Source: Enoplolaimus lenunculus (Eukaryota > Nematoda > Enoplea > Enoplida > Thoracostomopsidae). Taken from it: DNA of 64,000 bases. This document shows positions 13,581 through 27,900 of this stretch, in pieces. The position numbers and the translations under genes are program-made. Numbering within the stretch: the first letter of the stretch is position 1; every line of letters starts with the position of its first letter. The notes under the pieces were generated by a model, which was given only the letters and a program-made list of their open reading frames with translations, searched no databases and had not been told where the DNA came from. The stretch lies in NCBI GenBank assembly GCA_030248215.1, contig JASANG010003691.1, forward strand, positions 309,501 through 373,500, written 5' to 3'.

Positions 13581-14029
13581 TCTTACCATATTTGTCATTA
13601 AAATCAAACCCGAATAAGAGTTGCGCTATACTCGCCTCTCGCCGCCGGATGCCACCGCGCGGCAGAATACAATTTGTTAATTAAATTTTTTTCACACGGT
13701 ATGAAATAAACTTTGCCAATGTTTTGCCAGCAACGTATAGCGGCACGCAGCTGAGGCTACCAGATAAGCAACTGGTATATTGCAACTCAAAATTTTCTAA
13801 ACATGTTCAATTTCAATATATCGGGAATTTGCAAAACGAGAGGTTCGAATTCGGACTCGGCAAATTGGCAACGGATTCGGATTCAGGCCACCCTACAAAT
13901 TTTTAGAAAGCCTAGTGAACATATTGCATTCATTCGTTTTTAACTGCATTAGCACAACTGTTTGACATCTCTTAAACTGTTTATACGAACTCAAACGTAT
14001 GTAAATATTCGATTTTTGACAGTGTGCAA

Positions 14030-14340
14030 CTGGAGATGTAAAAAAGCCCACGCCAGAGCCGGACCAGTTTTGCCGGAGCCAGAGGTGAAATAAGATTGGA
14101 CGGCTAAAATTACACAAATTCTCTAAACTATAACAACTCTAAAGTGTTAACATAAATTGTTTCGGTTACATTTTTTGATAATTTAAAAAATTTACTATTT
14201 ACAGTTGCTCGAAAGTTACGAACAGATTCACTAAAACGACACAATTTTTAGAAAAGTATAAACATTTAGTCAATGTTACTTTTAGGACCGCAACTGTTGA
14301 TAACGTCCGGAAAAAATTCCACCGATCTACGGCTGTACCT
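14030..14340. mobile_element. Decayed MITE, CCGGAG family
   Basis: GTGCAACTGGAG-like left end, AGCCGGACCAG and CCGGAGCCAGAGGTG inside, and a CGGCTGTACCTTG right end. Related to 14371-14672 and 59750-60103. Target duplication not resolved. Confidence 0.5.
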
Positions 14341-14370
14341 TGGTTTTTACTATTCGTTTTTACCTTTTTG

Positions 14371-14672
14371 CAGGGTGCAACCGCAGGTGAAGCGCAATAT
14401 TGGTCGGTTTTAAAGCTATGTTTAAGCCAATTTTAGCTAATATATGTAAAGTATAGTGAAAAATTCTGGTTTAGGCTTATTTTTAGCTAAGTATTCATAC
14501 AATTTTGTAAAAAACATTGAAGCAAAATTTAGAACCAAACTCGCGGAACCATACAATTTTTGTAAAACTATGCATTGCACTACCGAAATTGCCGGAACCT
14601 CTGGCAAAAATTCTACCGGAGCCGGAGGTCAATTTTCGGCCGAAAGCGAGACAATCTCGCGGTTATACCCTG
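14371..14672. mobile_element. hAT-like MITE, CCGGAG family
   Basis: CAGGGTGCAACCGCAGGTG to GGTTATACCCTG, with CCGGAGCCGGAGGTC inside. The neighbouring copy ends about 30 bp upstream. A T-rich target on both sides hides the TSD. Confidence 0.65.
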
Positions 14673-15998
14673 GTTTTTGCTGTCGATTAACCACTGTGCT
14701 ATCAGTAAACAAAATGCTCACACATTTCCATTTTAAATATCGGAGTCGTAAACCACAAATTCGGATTTTGCCGTTTTTCGTTACGCAACCATAATAATAG
14801 TGGCGCTCTGCTGTTTCGCTTGCCTCTATCGCTGAAGTACAGTGCAAAATCCCACCAACTAAAAACGCATGACTGGAAGAAAACTTAGCCATGGTTACTG
14901 ATGATTTTACAGTTTGACTGTTTCTAGCGCTCAACTCAATTCGCAAAAGTTTACACATAATTGCTCGACAAATTTATTAAAAATATAAAACGTCGCACAT
15001 AGCTTGACTAGTTTATGTAGCAAAATGAAAGAACACACAATATGGTACCTGCATAGCAAACAGAGAAAAGGAAAGACAAATGCACAGAGAACAATTTAGA
15101 CTGGTTTCATACGGATTGTGTAGGCTCCTGGCCATATGGCAGTACCCCGCATATAATGGGCAGATTGATATTTATATTGTCCCTCTAAACAGACTCTAAT
15201 TAGGGACACAGATTCAGTTCAGATTGGGACTCAAAATGGGAAACCTCTCTTATTAGCCCCTGTTATTCGAGACACTACTCTATATAGAAAATACCACGAG
15301 AATTATTAAACCATAGACTGCTAGAAGACTTCATTACCGTCCATCATAGGACCCACTGACCAAGATCGAATTGGTTGTGAAATATTTGTAATCAGACACG
15401 TTGTATGGTTATGTTTAAATCGATAAAATTGCACTGTATGTTTCGTAAAAATGTTTGTGATTAACATGGCGTATATACAAGGATAATCGCTTCCGGTAAA
15501 AATTCGTGTTCGTTTCCGCTATAGAAATACCGGAAATTCCGTTATATCTATGATAATGTGGTAAGCAAATTGATAGATTTCAGGCTAAAAATCACAAAAT
15601 TCTTTAAAGATAGCACAAATTTGGGTGTACCCGTGGTTTTTTCTGGTACATTTTAGAAAATCCGGCGAATATTGGATAGTTCACATTACTTAAAAATCCC
15701 TTTTCCGTTTCCGTTATTTCGGGAAACCATGGTGATTAAACATTCAAAATTTGCACAAGACGCAAACTAATGAATATAACGCTTAAAATTATTACGAAAA
15801 CTAGCTGATGGATGACGGCAACAACTACTGGTACAATTGGTAGTCATTTTACAAGTTTTGCGTACTCTTAAAAACCTACTCTGGTCCGTTGGCCTTGTAA
15901 ACGATATGCCCTATAACTATCTTTGATGTGACGCATATAATATATTTTTGCTTGTTCAAGCAAACTTAGCGTTTTTGAAGTAATCCAATTAAGTTGCA
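14673..15998. other. 3' flank between MTX2 and the ankyrin gene
   Basis: No exon recognised. About 15120-15290 carries a relic of the AGTGACCCGAATAA family (CTCTTATT... GAGACACTAC). About 15480-15730 holds CCGGTAAAAATTCG / CCGTTATTTCGGG motifs of another decayed element. Confidence 0.5.
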
Positions 15999-18900
15999 TC
16001 AATAATATTCAGAGTCGGAACTTTGTGTTGAAATACTTTCTTTGGTATCCTTCGCGGCTTTCAAAGATGATGAGTTGTGTTTGTACTGGCTCATATCTGT
16101 GAATGCATACAAAAATACGAAACACCGTGACTAAATTTCCGCAGTAAGCGTTCCAGCAATGGCAGTAAAATATTATAACATATAGAGACTATGTTACTTA
16201 GCAAAATTTTAACACGAATCATGGTTATTTAAACCAAAAAGCTAACATCTTCTACCCACAATATACAACATAATCTAGTACCTAATCCGACAATATGTCA
16301 AACTTATTAAGGTACAGCAAGAAACAAAAACTGCTCGACAACAGCGATGCTAAAATTCAACCCTAATCCAGAATAGAATACCAGCTTCGGCTGATTAAGC
16401 ATATGTAACCTTTTGTACCGATAACACAGCAATTTATTTATAAGATCAATCCGTTCTTAACTCACCTGACTTGCGAGAATCCCAACTTGATCTGGGTAAG
16501 AGCGTGTCACTCTTTTCAGGAAACAAAAGGCACAACATAAGTGCAAGGCAATCGCTAGCGTTCTGATTGGACGCACATGCAAACACCGGGGTGACATCTA
16601 CAACGAATATCAACTTCACACAAACTAAATCACACAATAAGTCAAAAATCTATCGGCGATGGGTTATGCTTGATACAATGATCCGTGATAAATACGGGCA
16701 ATGAATGTCTTGATGTTCAGCCGTTGTAAACAAAAATCAGCGAATGTCAATAAAAACCCACTACCAAAAGGCTTTAGGAACACGAAAAGAGATTTCACCA
16801 TACGCAGGCCTGTAAATAGATGTTCCGTTTCTAAAATCTAATCAGTTAATCAAATTACAGCCAGTAACCGCGCATAAAATCGAGATAAAAGCAGAAAAGT
16901 ACAAAAAAACCATATTTCACGTTAAAAATAAGCACGCGAGACATTTTACATTGTCATTGCTCGAATACTATTTCTGTTTAGTTGCTCGCAGTATACTCCA
17001 GAGTGGAAAGTCGGTAAGGATTTCTTATTCACCCACGCAAACGAGAACTTTCTACCTGCGGGCATACCACCCGCGCAAATAAGATCTACCCACGACCTAC
17101 CTTTTACCCGCGTCTGAAGTCTAACAAGTCTAACCAGCATTTTAAAGATCGCTGGTGATTCGCGCTTTAATGAAGTTTTGTGATATAGCTTCAATGAATT
17201 TTACAAATAAAATTTTACTAGAAACAACAAAATTTCAAACCCAGCTAAATAAAACACGGTGTACACCTGACCACAAATAAAACAGACAATACTATTGTAG
17301 CGTAGGTTTTCCACCTTAAAACTTAAAAGGTTGCCGCGCGTAAAAACTGTGAATTTTTTACCCGTGTGATAAAAATCTTTACCCGTGCGAATTCACCCGC
17401 GCTCGAAATTCTTTCCCTACCCATGTTTACCCGCGTGTACACGCGGGTAATGTTCCACTCTGATATACTCAACGAGGAAACTGTGGTTATCAAAATTTTG
17501 ACAAACAACACAAAATTTGTACAACCTAAACATACCATTTTCATCCATGACGCACACTGACGCTCCTGTCATGATGAGTTTTTCAACGCTAGACACCATG
17601 CCATTAGAAACAGCATAATGCAACGCCCTAAAAACAAAACATCTTGAACAACCAGTCAACTGACATTTGATATGAACGATGTATTATGTTGCATTAGCAG
17701 AGCTCTAACCTCGACTTAAAGTTTTCTGGTACGAAAACCGAATCAACGATGTGCGTTTTGGTTGACTCTCGTCAAGTTTCATTTAATAGAATGCTTTGCC
17801 ACAATACTCGTGACCACCATACGAAATCTTAACACACCATCAACATAATACAATTTCAATTTAGTGGTATATATAAACAAAATGAAAAATACTGTTTTCC
17901 GCAGTTGTAAACACAATCAGAATTTTTATATTTCAACGCTACGTTCATTCCAACTGATCCGATTCTAAATTGACACCAAAATATGGTTTAATGTACTATT
18001 TTCTGACAAGTAACGTAATAATAATTGTTTCAAAATCAAATTTAAAACTCATAATTTGATTAAACTAGATTTCAAACTAGAGGCCCATGTTACTTTAAGG
18101 GGCGTCCAGGTGTCTGGTGGGTCTATAAAAAAAGGTTTACATTCTAGATTACATTATTTTTGCTTAGGCTTACACTTAGGAACTCATTTTTGCAACGCTT
18201 AGGCTTAGACTTAGGAACTCATTTTTGCAACGCTTAGGCTTAGACTTAGGAACTCATTTTTGCAACGCTTAGGCTTAGACTTAGGAACTCATTTTTGCAA
18301 CGCTTAGGCTTAGACTTAGGAACTCAATTTTGCAACGCTTAGGCTTAGGCTTAGGCTTAGGAATACGCGTAATCTACTGTTACGCCCTTCAAAGTAACAC
18401 TGGCCAAACTAGACCATAAAAAAACTAAACTTACGTTTTCATTTCATCGTTTTGAGCATCAATTATACACGTGTTATCGATAACGTTCAGCAGCAATGAC
18501 GTAAGCGTAGCATCATTCTGAAACAAAGATAAGGTTCAAACATATACATACGACAAAAGCATCCAACGTTTGTCAATTGTACAAGCCAATTGTCATTATT
18601 TATCTTAAATCAATCCTACTCAACTATTTCATTCTAATCTCAATTAAACTTAACCTTCTTATAAAACAATGATCCTATGCAAAAAAGGATATCATTTTAA
18701 TGGACATCAAAGTCCTTGACTGGTTGCGCCGCGGTTTTGAAATTCATTATCAACAAGCAGGGTGCAATCGGAATTTCGATCCCGATTAGAATTCCGATTC
18801 AAAACGAGCTCCGATTCCGATTCCGCGATTGCACAATTACGTAATCGGAATCCGGAATGTGGCACATTTTAATTTTAGGCCAATTTGTTGTGATATGTTG

Positions 18901-21900
18901 TTTACAAATTCGGCATCATTTATGTATTAAATTGTTTTCGATGCAATGATTGATTGTAGTTTAGTTTTACAGATCCCAATAATGATTGCCAATTTGTTCT
19001 TGCGACGTTTTTGAGGATTGTTGCCAGCCAACAGACACCCAGAATCAATAGTAACTTGTTAATCCAAATTATCCGTATAGTCACAAAATTTATAGTTGCG
19101 ATTCCGATTGCGGTATAAATTTGCAGTTCCGATTCCGATTGCGGTATAATCCAGTTCCGCTTTGCACCCTGTCAACAAGTCCATCAATTGCTCAAATACG
19201 TTCTGCATCCAAAACAGCGATATTGCTTTTACCTGGCGACAAGCATAATGCAACACACCATTTCGAGTTCTGTCATAGATATCGCATTTTGCTCCTTTGC
19301 GCAAAAACAGTTCTATAATCAAACGATAACAAACCTCAGTTAATAGCATGGGCGGCTCCGGGAGGTGGAGCGACCGGCGCCGCCCCCCCGCCGAAACGTT
19401 TCGTAAACACTTGATATTTAGAAGCAAAAATGGCAAAATTCATATCCGAGTTACAAAAATATGCAGGCCAGAACCACAGCCCACTCCCTGACCTAAATCG
19501 TGAGATCGCCAGAATTTGTTATTTAGTTTAACAGTTGCATTATGCGTAATACTTGAAAAAATGTTGCAAAAAATGATAGTACGATTTAGGGTTGCGCTGT
19601 ACTTGTCGTCCGGTGCCGTCCGTCATCGTGCGTCAGCCGTACGGCGCCATCCGTCACCATACATTATCGTACGTGAGTTATTTGAGAACGATACCGCACG
19701 GTGACGGACGGAACTGTACGGATAACGGACGGCGCCGTACTGGTGGGTGACGGACGGCGCCGTACTGGTGGGTGACGGACGGCGCCGCACTGGTGGGTGA
19801 CGGACGGCGCCGTACTGGTGGGTGACGGACGGCGCCGCACTGGTGGGTGACGGACGGCGCCGTACTGGTGGGTGACGGACGGCGCCGTACTGGTGGGTGA
19901 CGGACGGCGCCGCACTGGTGGGTGACGGACGGCGCCGTACTGGTGGGTGACGGACGGCGCCGCACTGGTGGGTGACGGACGGCGCCGTACTGGTGGGTGA
20001 CGGACGGCGCGGTACTGGTGGGTGACGGACGGCGCCGCACTGGTGGGTGACGGACGGCGCCGTACTGGTGGGTGACGGACGGCGCCGTACTGGTGGGTGA
20101 CGGACGGCGCCGCACTGGTGGGTGACGGACGGCGCCGTACTGGTGGGTGACGGACGGCGCCGTACTGGTGGGTGACGGACGGCGCCGTACTGGTGGCTGG
20201 TGGGTGACGGACGGCGCCGTACTGGTGGGTGACGGACGGCGCCGCACTGGTGGGTGACGGACGGCGCCGTACTGGTGGGTGACGGACGGCGCCGTACTGG
20301 TGGGTGACGGACGGCGCCGTACTGGTGGGTGACGGACGGCGCCGTACTGGTGGGTGACGGACGGCGCCGCACTGGTGGGTGACGGACGGCGCCGTACTGG
20401 TGGGTGACGGACGGCGGCGTACGGGCGACGGACGACGACCGTGTGAGTGACGGACAACGCCGCACGTCAACAAAAGTATAGCGCAACCCTTAGTTTTCAC
20501 GCTCAAACAAATCAGTTTAAAAACACATTGCTATACAAGAAGCAATTGCAATCCTTTCGGCAGCAGTAACCAGTAACAGCAAATAACTGCTTAACATTTT
20601 CAGTACACTACAACACCTTATCGTTTACAATATACGAAAGACTGATGTTTAGCTTAACAGATATCGAAATTCGAATCAAATCGAAACTCAAATGAGCTGA
20701 ACTCCGACGAGAGACAGACAGATCGTTGTATGATTGGAAACAAAAAACATTAATTGAAATCCAAATTCAAAACTTTCCCGTTCTCACCAACAACTTCAGC
20801 GTTTGAATTGCGTACAGCGTAGAGTAACGGAGTTCGACCAAACGCGTCTTGAGCGTTCAATTCAATGCCGGATACATCGAGTTGCATGCGGCACATTTGT
20901 AAACGGCCGTTGATTGCGGCGATATGCAACGGAATCCTAAAGTAAAAACGACAACCGGTTAGACTTTGCCGACTCAAAATATACAATTTTGAAAGTCGCT
21001 CTTCAATTGAAAAAAACACTTCGTTTACCGAAAATTTTTTAATAAGTTTTTTATTTAAACAGAGGAGTAAAAATCTTATAAAACAATTTCTATAAACAGA
21101 GTGTTTTTTCAATTGAAGAGCGACTGTCAAGATTGTACATTTTGAGTCTGCAAAGTCTAACCGATTGTCATTTACTTTAGCATTCCTTTGCAGACTCAAA
21201 ATATACAATTTTTTCAGTTGAAAAACACTCCATTTATTCAAAATTTTTATAAATTTTTGTATTTAAACAAAGAAGTAAAAATATAATATTTTTACACTTT
21301 TGCTTGCGAGCATAATGAGAAGGATGGAATTAATAACCAGTCGTAGTGGGACTACATTTATTGAGCGAAGCTCGAACGCACGTAAGCAATTAAGGTAGTA
21401 TGCAAATTAGTTATTAGCTAACTATTCATTTATCGGTTTTGGAGGTTTGTAAGCAATTTTCTCAGATTCCTCGCACCCAAAAACCCTTCGCCACCCTAAT
21501 AATTATTGGAATAATTTAAAAACTCCTAATTTTGTCTCGTCAATTAAGCAAATATGCAAATTATCTATTAGCTAACTATTCGATAATCGCTTTTAAAGGT
21601 TTGTAGACAATTTATTCAGATTCCTCGCACCGGAAAACCCATTATTGCTGAAATTAGATTGCTTGTAACCCTAATAATTAGTGAAACATTGTAAAAACGC
21701 CTAATTTAAGCTTATAAATTCTGCTTATATGCAAATCATCTATTAGCTAACTACTTAATTATCGATTTTAGACGTTTGTAAACAATTTATTTAGATTCCT
21801 CGCACCAAAAAACCTTCAGTAAACCGTAATAATTATTGAAATAATTTAAAAAGTCCTAATTTTGTCTTGTCAATTAAGCTAATATGCAAATTATATATTA

Positions 21901-24900
21901 GCTAACTATTCAATTATCGGTTTTGGATGTTTGTAAACAATTTATTCAAATTCCTCGCACCTAAACACCCTTTAGTGCTGAAATTATATTGCTTTTAACC
22001 TTAATAATTAGTGAAATATTGTAAAAAGTCCTAATTTAGGCTTATAAACTATGCTAATATGCAAATTATCTATTAGCTAACTGCTCAATTATTCGTTTTG
22101 GAGGTTTGTAATCAGTCTACTCAGATTTCTCGCACCCCAAAACCCTTTAATGCTAAAATTAGATTGCTTCTAACTGTAATAATTAGTGAAATATTGTGGA
22201 AAGTCCTAATTTAGGCTTAATTAATTATGCAAATTAGCCTGTAGCTATTAAACGGCTTAAAAATTTAAAACCCCAATGCGAGGTTAACACCCCAGGATAA
22301 TTGGCTTTCAAACAAAAAAATTATCAAAATCGGTTCAGCCCTTCCTGAGATTCTTTTCGGACGGATAGACGGACAGAGGGATATCCACCTTTCGACCCCC
22401 AAGTACAAGACTTAAAACGCTTCGCGAAACTCCGAGCTTTGCTCGGAGTTTCGCTTCGCTCAAAAATACGTCGATGCTTAGACTTTGGTTCAGGTTTAAC
22501 CAGATCTTCACCATATTAATTTCTACGCTCGTATTCTCAAATGTGGACAGCATTTATCTCCAATTGACGATAGGTCCTGTAACTTTCGAACCAGTGAATG
22601 CTGAGGCTCAAAATTCAGCACATTTTTCGCTTACGACCTGGTCTACTCCTGTACCAAATTTGAGCTCAACAACTGCAATAGTAGTTAGTGAGTTCGAAAA
22701 ACTATCACCAACTGATAATAGTTGCTACACACGTTTGACAATATGGACCCTACACTGCATGAATTACATGCGGCCCCCATTAAATATACAAAATCACAAC
22801 ACTGTCTGCGTCTGTAAGTAGCTTACACTGGAGCTACCCAAGTAAATTCTAGTGCTTTCTCAAAATCCAGTTACAGCTTCCTTCGTCACAGTCCCGTAGC
22901 CAGCCCACCCTGCTAGGGGTGGCTAAAAATTATTCAGCAGGGGCATTTAATTGGCTACGGGCCCGCTTCGCCATTAATAAAATTTACTTTACCGCTAAAT
23001 CCCGATAAGATTAAAAAACCGTTTTTGAATTTCGTTAAAATTGGGACATAAAATTTACGATTTTAAAAAACGTTTGTTAGTTGCATAAAAAGGATGACGA
23101 ATAGTAATTATTCTACTTCCTAGAATTTCTCACGCCGTACAAAACAGCATGCTTACTTGCGTCCAGTATAACAAAAAGCTTAGAGACGTCACACGCTGGC
23201 TAAGATTTAGATTACTTTAATAACAATACTTTCAAATATAAGACGCACTAGTCAGTCGGCCTTGCGCGTCCCGCACAAGTTTGCGAATGCACAAAAATTT
23301 GCATGTAATTTTTATGTTTTCACACAATAACCACGTTCATGATCAACGAAATTATTTTAAACAAAGTGATGCTGGAAGATTGTCTAAAATACGTATATGT
23401 GGCATTCCAGTTACGCAAATTTACTACTAAGTCATATCTCAAAATTTTGCTTTCGATCTCTGTTAGGGATGTCGACCGGGATGGGGCGGACGCCACTTGG
23501 ATCCATCAGTGGTGCACACAAACGAATCAATTACAGTTCGCACGGTACGAGCGCTAAAATCCATTTTAGTATTACTCAACAGTTGCAGACGACACCTTCC
23601 TGAAAATACCGTTTGCGATTTGATTGATATCGTAAATGCAAACCAATAAAGAACACAGCGGCTGGGTTACTGAAATCGCACTTAAGTAAACGCCAAATGT
23701 CAGCCATTGCAGCCAACAACAAAGTCGTAATTTTATTTTAAATCGTAAAGGCACCATAAATGTACAATTTTGAGTAGACTAAGGTTATAGTATGCGTGAC
23801 CGGTTTATTTGTAATATTATATCAACTTCAGTCAGCGACTCAAGTATTCACTTAACTTAAGTACATTTTTAAAAACGACAAAATGGTTAAGTAATTACTT
23901 AGCACGTACACTTAAGTACTAAGTCGTAGGTACTTACGTCGGCTATCGGAAACCCAGTCACTAGTCTGAACCCATTAAACAGATCAGTTTAAATTCATTC
24001 AATTTTCAACTTTATAACGCAGCCCAGACGTTCAACAAGTTATATCTGAACCAAACACAATTGCAAATCGATGACGTGTTCAATCCGCCCACAAAGCGTT
24101 CAAACGACACAAATTCCAACTATAACCACGTTCGCTCGTTAAACGCTTCGCAAATTCCCATACCCTACAATGATGGTTTGGCCTGGATAATTCACAGGGA
24201 TGATCAGTAAACATCGTTAAAAACCAAAAAAAAACGACTCTGAAAACACAATATAACCAAGCTGTAGCATTGTGCAAAAAAATTCAAAAATTATTTAAGT
24301 ACCTGACGACAGTAAATTGCAATTTACTACTCTTTACAAATTTAATAGTTCACACAATTCGACTACGTAACGGCGTGTGTTTGTTTGTATTTTAAAGTTA
24401 AACGTTCATAGTTGAAATTGTTTGAATACTTGTTGAGATGTTGCACAATTATCGCTGGCGGGCTGTACGTACGACTTTAACTACACCATCATCGATTCGG
24501 ACTCGCGTACACTACTTTCCTTTCACACGATTAGGCGTAGCTTAAGCTTCGAAAATGGCTTACATATGCCTAAGTGTAAAAAATCTAAACCTTTGTTTGT
24601 AAACTATTACCGACAGCGTTAGCCTTAGGGGTAAGCTGTACTAGAGCCCCTGTATTCGATTAAAACCCAAATAGCAAACGTGCGGTGTCAAAAATAATTT
24701 CAAACCCGACCGAGAATATATATATATAAAGAAGCCAACCTATCAAATATTTATTTTCAGACAAGTAAATAACCATAACTATCAAGGTTTCTTGAAACAA
24801 CAGTAGTATATAACCATAATAAAAATAGTGATAACGACTTATAATTACATTCGATAATAAATTTCTAAATACCTACAATACAAGCCGTATATTTAAATCA

Positions 24901-27900
24901 TGCCGCAACCCCAACGCAAAGACCAATCCTCGTGTATTGTGGCACTATGCTGTTCAGTGATATCCATTGATAAACCTTTACACAGTGCAAAAACTGCAAT
25001 TATCATCGATTTGATAACTACGGCGTTTTTATTCATATGGAGCGTCTACTGGCTTGCGATACAAAATCAGTCCGCATTTGGTCAAATCACATTGCCCGTT
25101 ACAAGTATACTTAGTTGTTGTACACATCCACCCACACAGGCTTCCGCCAAGGAACTGTCTTAGTTAAACCGTTTAAGTCATAGCTGTAAATGTGGCATGA
25201 AGTGTAGCAAAGATCTAAGCAAGCACAACGAACCTTGCGATAGCCGAATCTGTGCCAACTTTGCTTTAAGGAAATTTACGCGAAAATGAAAAATAGAATA
25301 TTTAGAAAATGAAAAATAGAATTTTAGCATATGAAAAATAGAATTTTAGGAAATGAAAAATAGAATTTTAGAAAATGAAAAATAGAATTTTAGGAAATGA
25401 AAAATAGAATTTTAGAAAATGAAAAATAGAATTTTAGGAAATGAAAAATAGAATTTTAGGAAATGCAAGATTCTAATAAAACGTATTATTGTAGGACTGA
25501 GTCACTGGTAAACGCAGTATTATGCTACAGAATTTAGACTAATGGGCACATGCTTTAAGTTTTATCTACTGCCTTAACGAACGAATGTTCAATTAGAACA
25601 TTTTAAGAAACTGATCTAATTTAACCGTTATTTGATACCAAACATACCTTTACGAAGCGCTGGCTGCTCAGAAGACCATACCATGTGCACTCGAGTAGGG
25701 TTATCAAATGACTATTCTTTTAGAAACCTTAATACATCGAGATATTCTAAAAACCACGCTTCCATCAGGAATTAAACTTTGCCGGAATAATTGAAATTGA
25801 AGCTTTTTTGCCGGAACAGGAACACGAACCGGACATGAAACCAATTCTTCACCAACGAATTACCGTTTCCACTTTTCAGTAAACCCGTCAAAAACAAGCC
25901 TATTAGCCAAGTTTTGAACGATTTCTTATTCGCTTTCATCACTTCTACAAATTTATTCACCAAACGGTCAAAAATTTACTTATATTTGTTGGGCATAGGG
26001 CATTGAAACAAGCAAGCCGATAACAGAATAAATCAAATTTACAACGGGAAATATCCTATTAATACAGGTTAGCATCACATTTTTTCAGTAGCCAACACAG
26101 CGTGCGCTCTACTGTGTTGGTATGGAATTACAAAACGGCGAACGATATTTATGGTGCCTTATTTGTTGGTCAAACTATTGTGGTCTTTCGCGACCACAAT
26201 TTTCGCAATTCTGTTTCTTGTCATAACGCTTAAAAGCCCAACAATAATTCAGGTAAATATACATAAAACCAAGTCTTCGCGAATACGATGTTTTGGCCCA
26301 TCCATAGATCACAGGCAGACCACCGCTATGATTTTCAAAAAAATGTAAGATATTTGAATTAACCCGTGAAGCTATAAATTTGCAAAGCGAAACAAAGAAT
26401 AACAGTAATTGTACACCCGACATAAATATCAAAGCAACTGAACTTATTCGGTTGCAACACTTTGCTATAGGTTTCATGATATCTTACAAAATCAACTTAT
26501 TTGCTTTATTGAAATGCGACTTACACACGTTTGAACAGCAACAACCGTACAAATCGGAAACAAGGCATATAAGCAGAGTGCAACCGGAATTACAATTAAC
26601 CGGAACCGGAATTTGAAAAAATTACTGGAAACGGAACCGGAAAATGAAAAATACATGTCACCGAAAAATTTATTTTAATTTTTTTTCGCAATATTATTGG
26701 TGAAGATATTTTATTTTCCGCGACTGTCAAGGTTTGCATACTATACTAATGAAATCTATTTAATTTTTATCGTTAGTTTTTAGTAAAATATCATAATTTC
26801 AACCAACCAAATTTAAATACCGCAATTTTTAATTCCAATAAAAATTTACCGGAATCGGAAAGTGAAAAAATGGCGGAACCGGAACCGAAATTCCGGTTAC
26901 ACCCTGCTTATAAGCGATTATATGTTTGCTTCAATAATTTTCTGGTGCAAACGCTTTTGAAACGATAAATCTTGTTTGACAATTTCAGATCCTTATGCAT
27001 CGCAACCTATACGTACCCGTTACACCTCCAACCATTCAAACAGTGCAACTTATCTACTCACCCTCGAACGATCGCACTACAGCACCACGTAGACAACCAA
27101 ACCTCGCCATGTCTATCGACGGAGTTGACTTAGTAAGAGCGTCCGTCATTTTAGCTTTAACCTTGATTGCGTTCGGTGTAATAGTAAACGTCTGGCTATT
27201 TCTAGTGTCTGTAGCAAGCGTACTGCAAGTCGGTGGCATGACAACACTGAGTCAAACTAAACCATCCAACCGGCGCGAGACCGCCAGCTGGCAGAGCACG
27301 CTTAGAGTTCCACGACCCGGTACGCACAGCGTTCGTAGCCCCGCACGTCGCGATATGGCAATTGCTAGTCATAACGCAAGCGACACGCAACCAAACCGCG
27401 TCAGCGATACGATAACTCCATCAATATCATCGATCCCACTACGACGCAGACTAAGTCACCCTTTAAGCGGCCGTAACAGCGCAATCGAATTCATTCCGAA
27501 CCGGTTGCCGGCATCAGATCAAGTGCATCCTCTCGGCATTTCGACATCGGTAATTCTTGATCTATCAACACCTTTTGCCGAACTGTCTCCCAGTATTGCG
27601 CTTGAAACAACTACACCACCTCCGGCATACTCAGACATAATGATGCCGGCGTGCGAAAATCAATCTCATGGGTCATTGAATATAATAGATCAACACCGAA
27701 CAAACAATATTGCAGAAACTGATCAGGACAGACACCCACCTAGTTATACTAATTTTACTGGCAGGGTGCGCCCGGATATTAATTCACCGGATCCAGGTAC
27801 CCGATATAAAATTTTGGCTGAAACCGGACACTAAACCAGATATAGCAATAATTAAATATGTCCACTTGTCAAAAACAGCTTTATGGTATTCGAGATCACA

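Noticed and set aside
19623-20506. Three overlapping long minus-strand ORFs (259-287 aa) rich in Pro, Arg, Val, His and Ser
   Set aside because: They are readings of one 25-bp tandem unit in three frames; the period rotates the frame and the unit lacks stops. No gene structure around them.
26995-27834. Reading this ORF as a complete 279-aa gene
   Set aside because: It is the third exon of the nested gene; two upstream exons join in phase and supply the first three TM helices.
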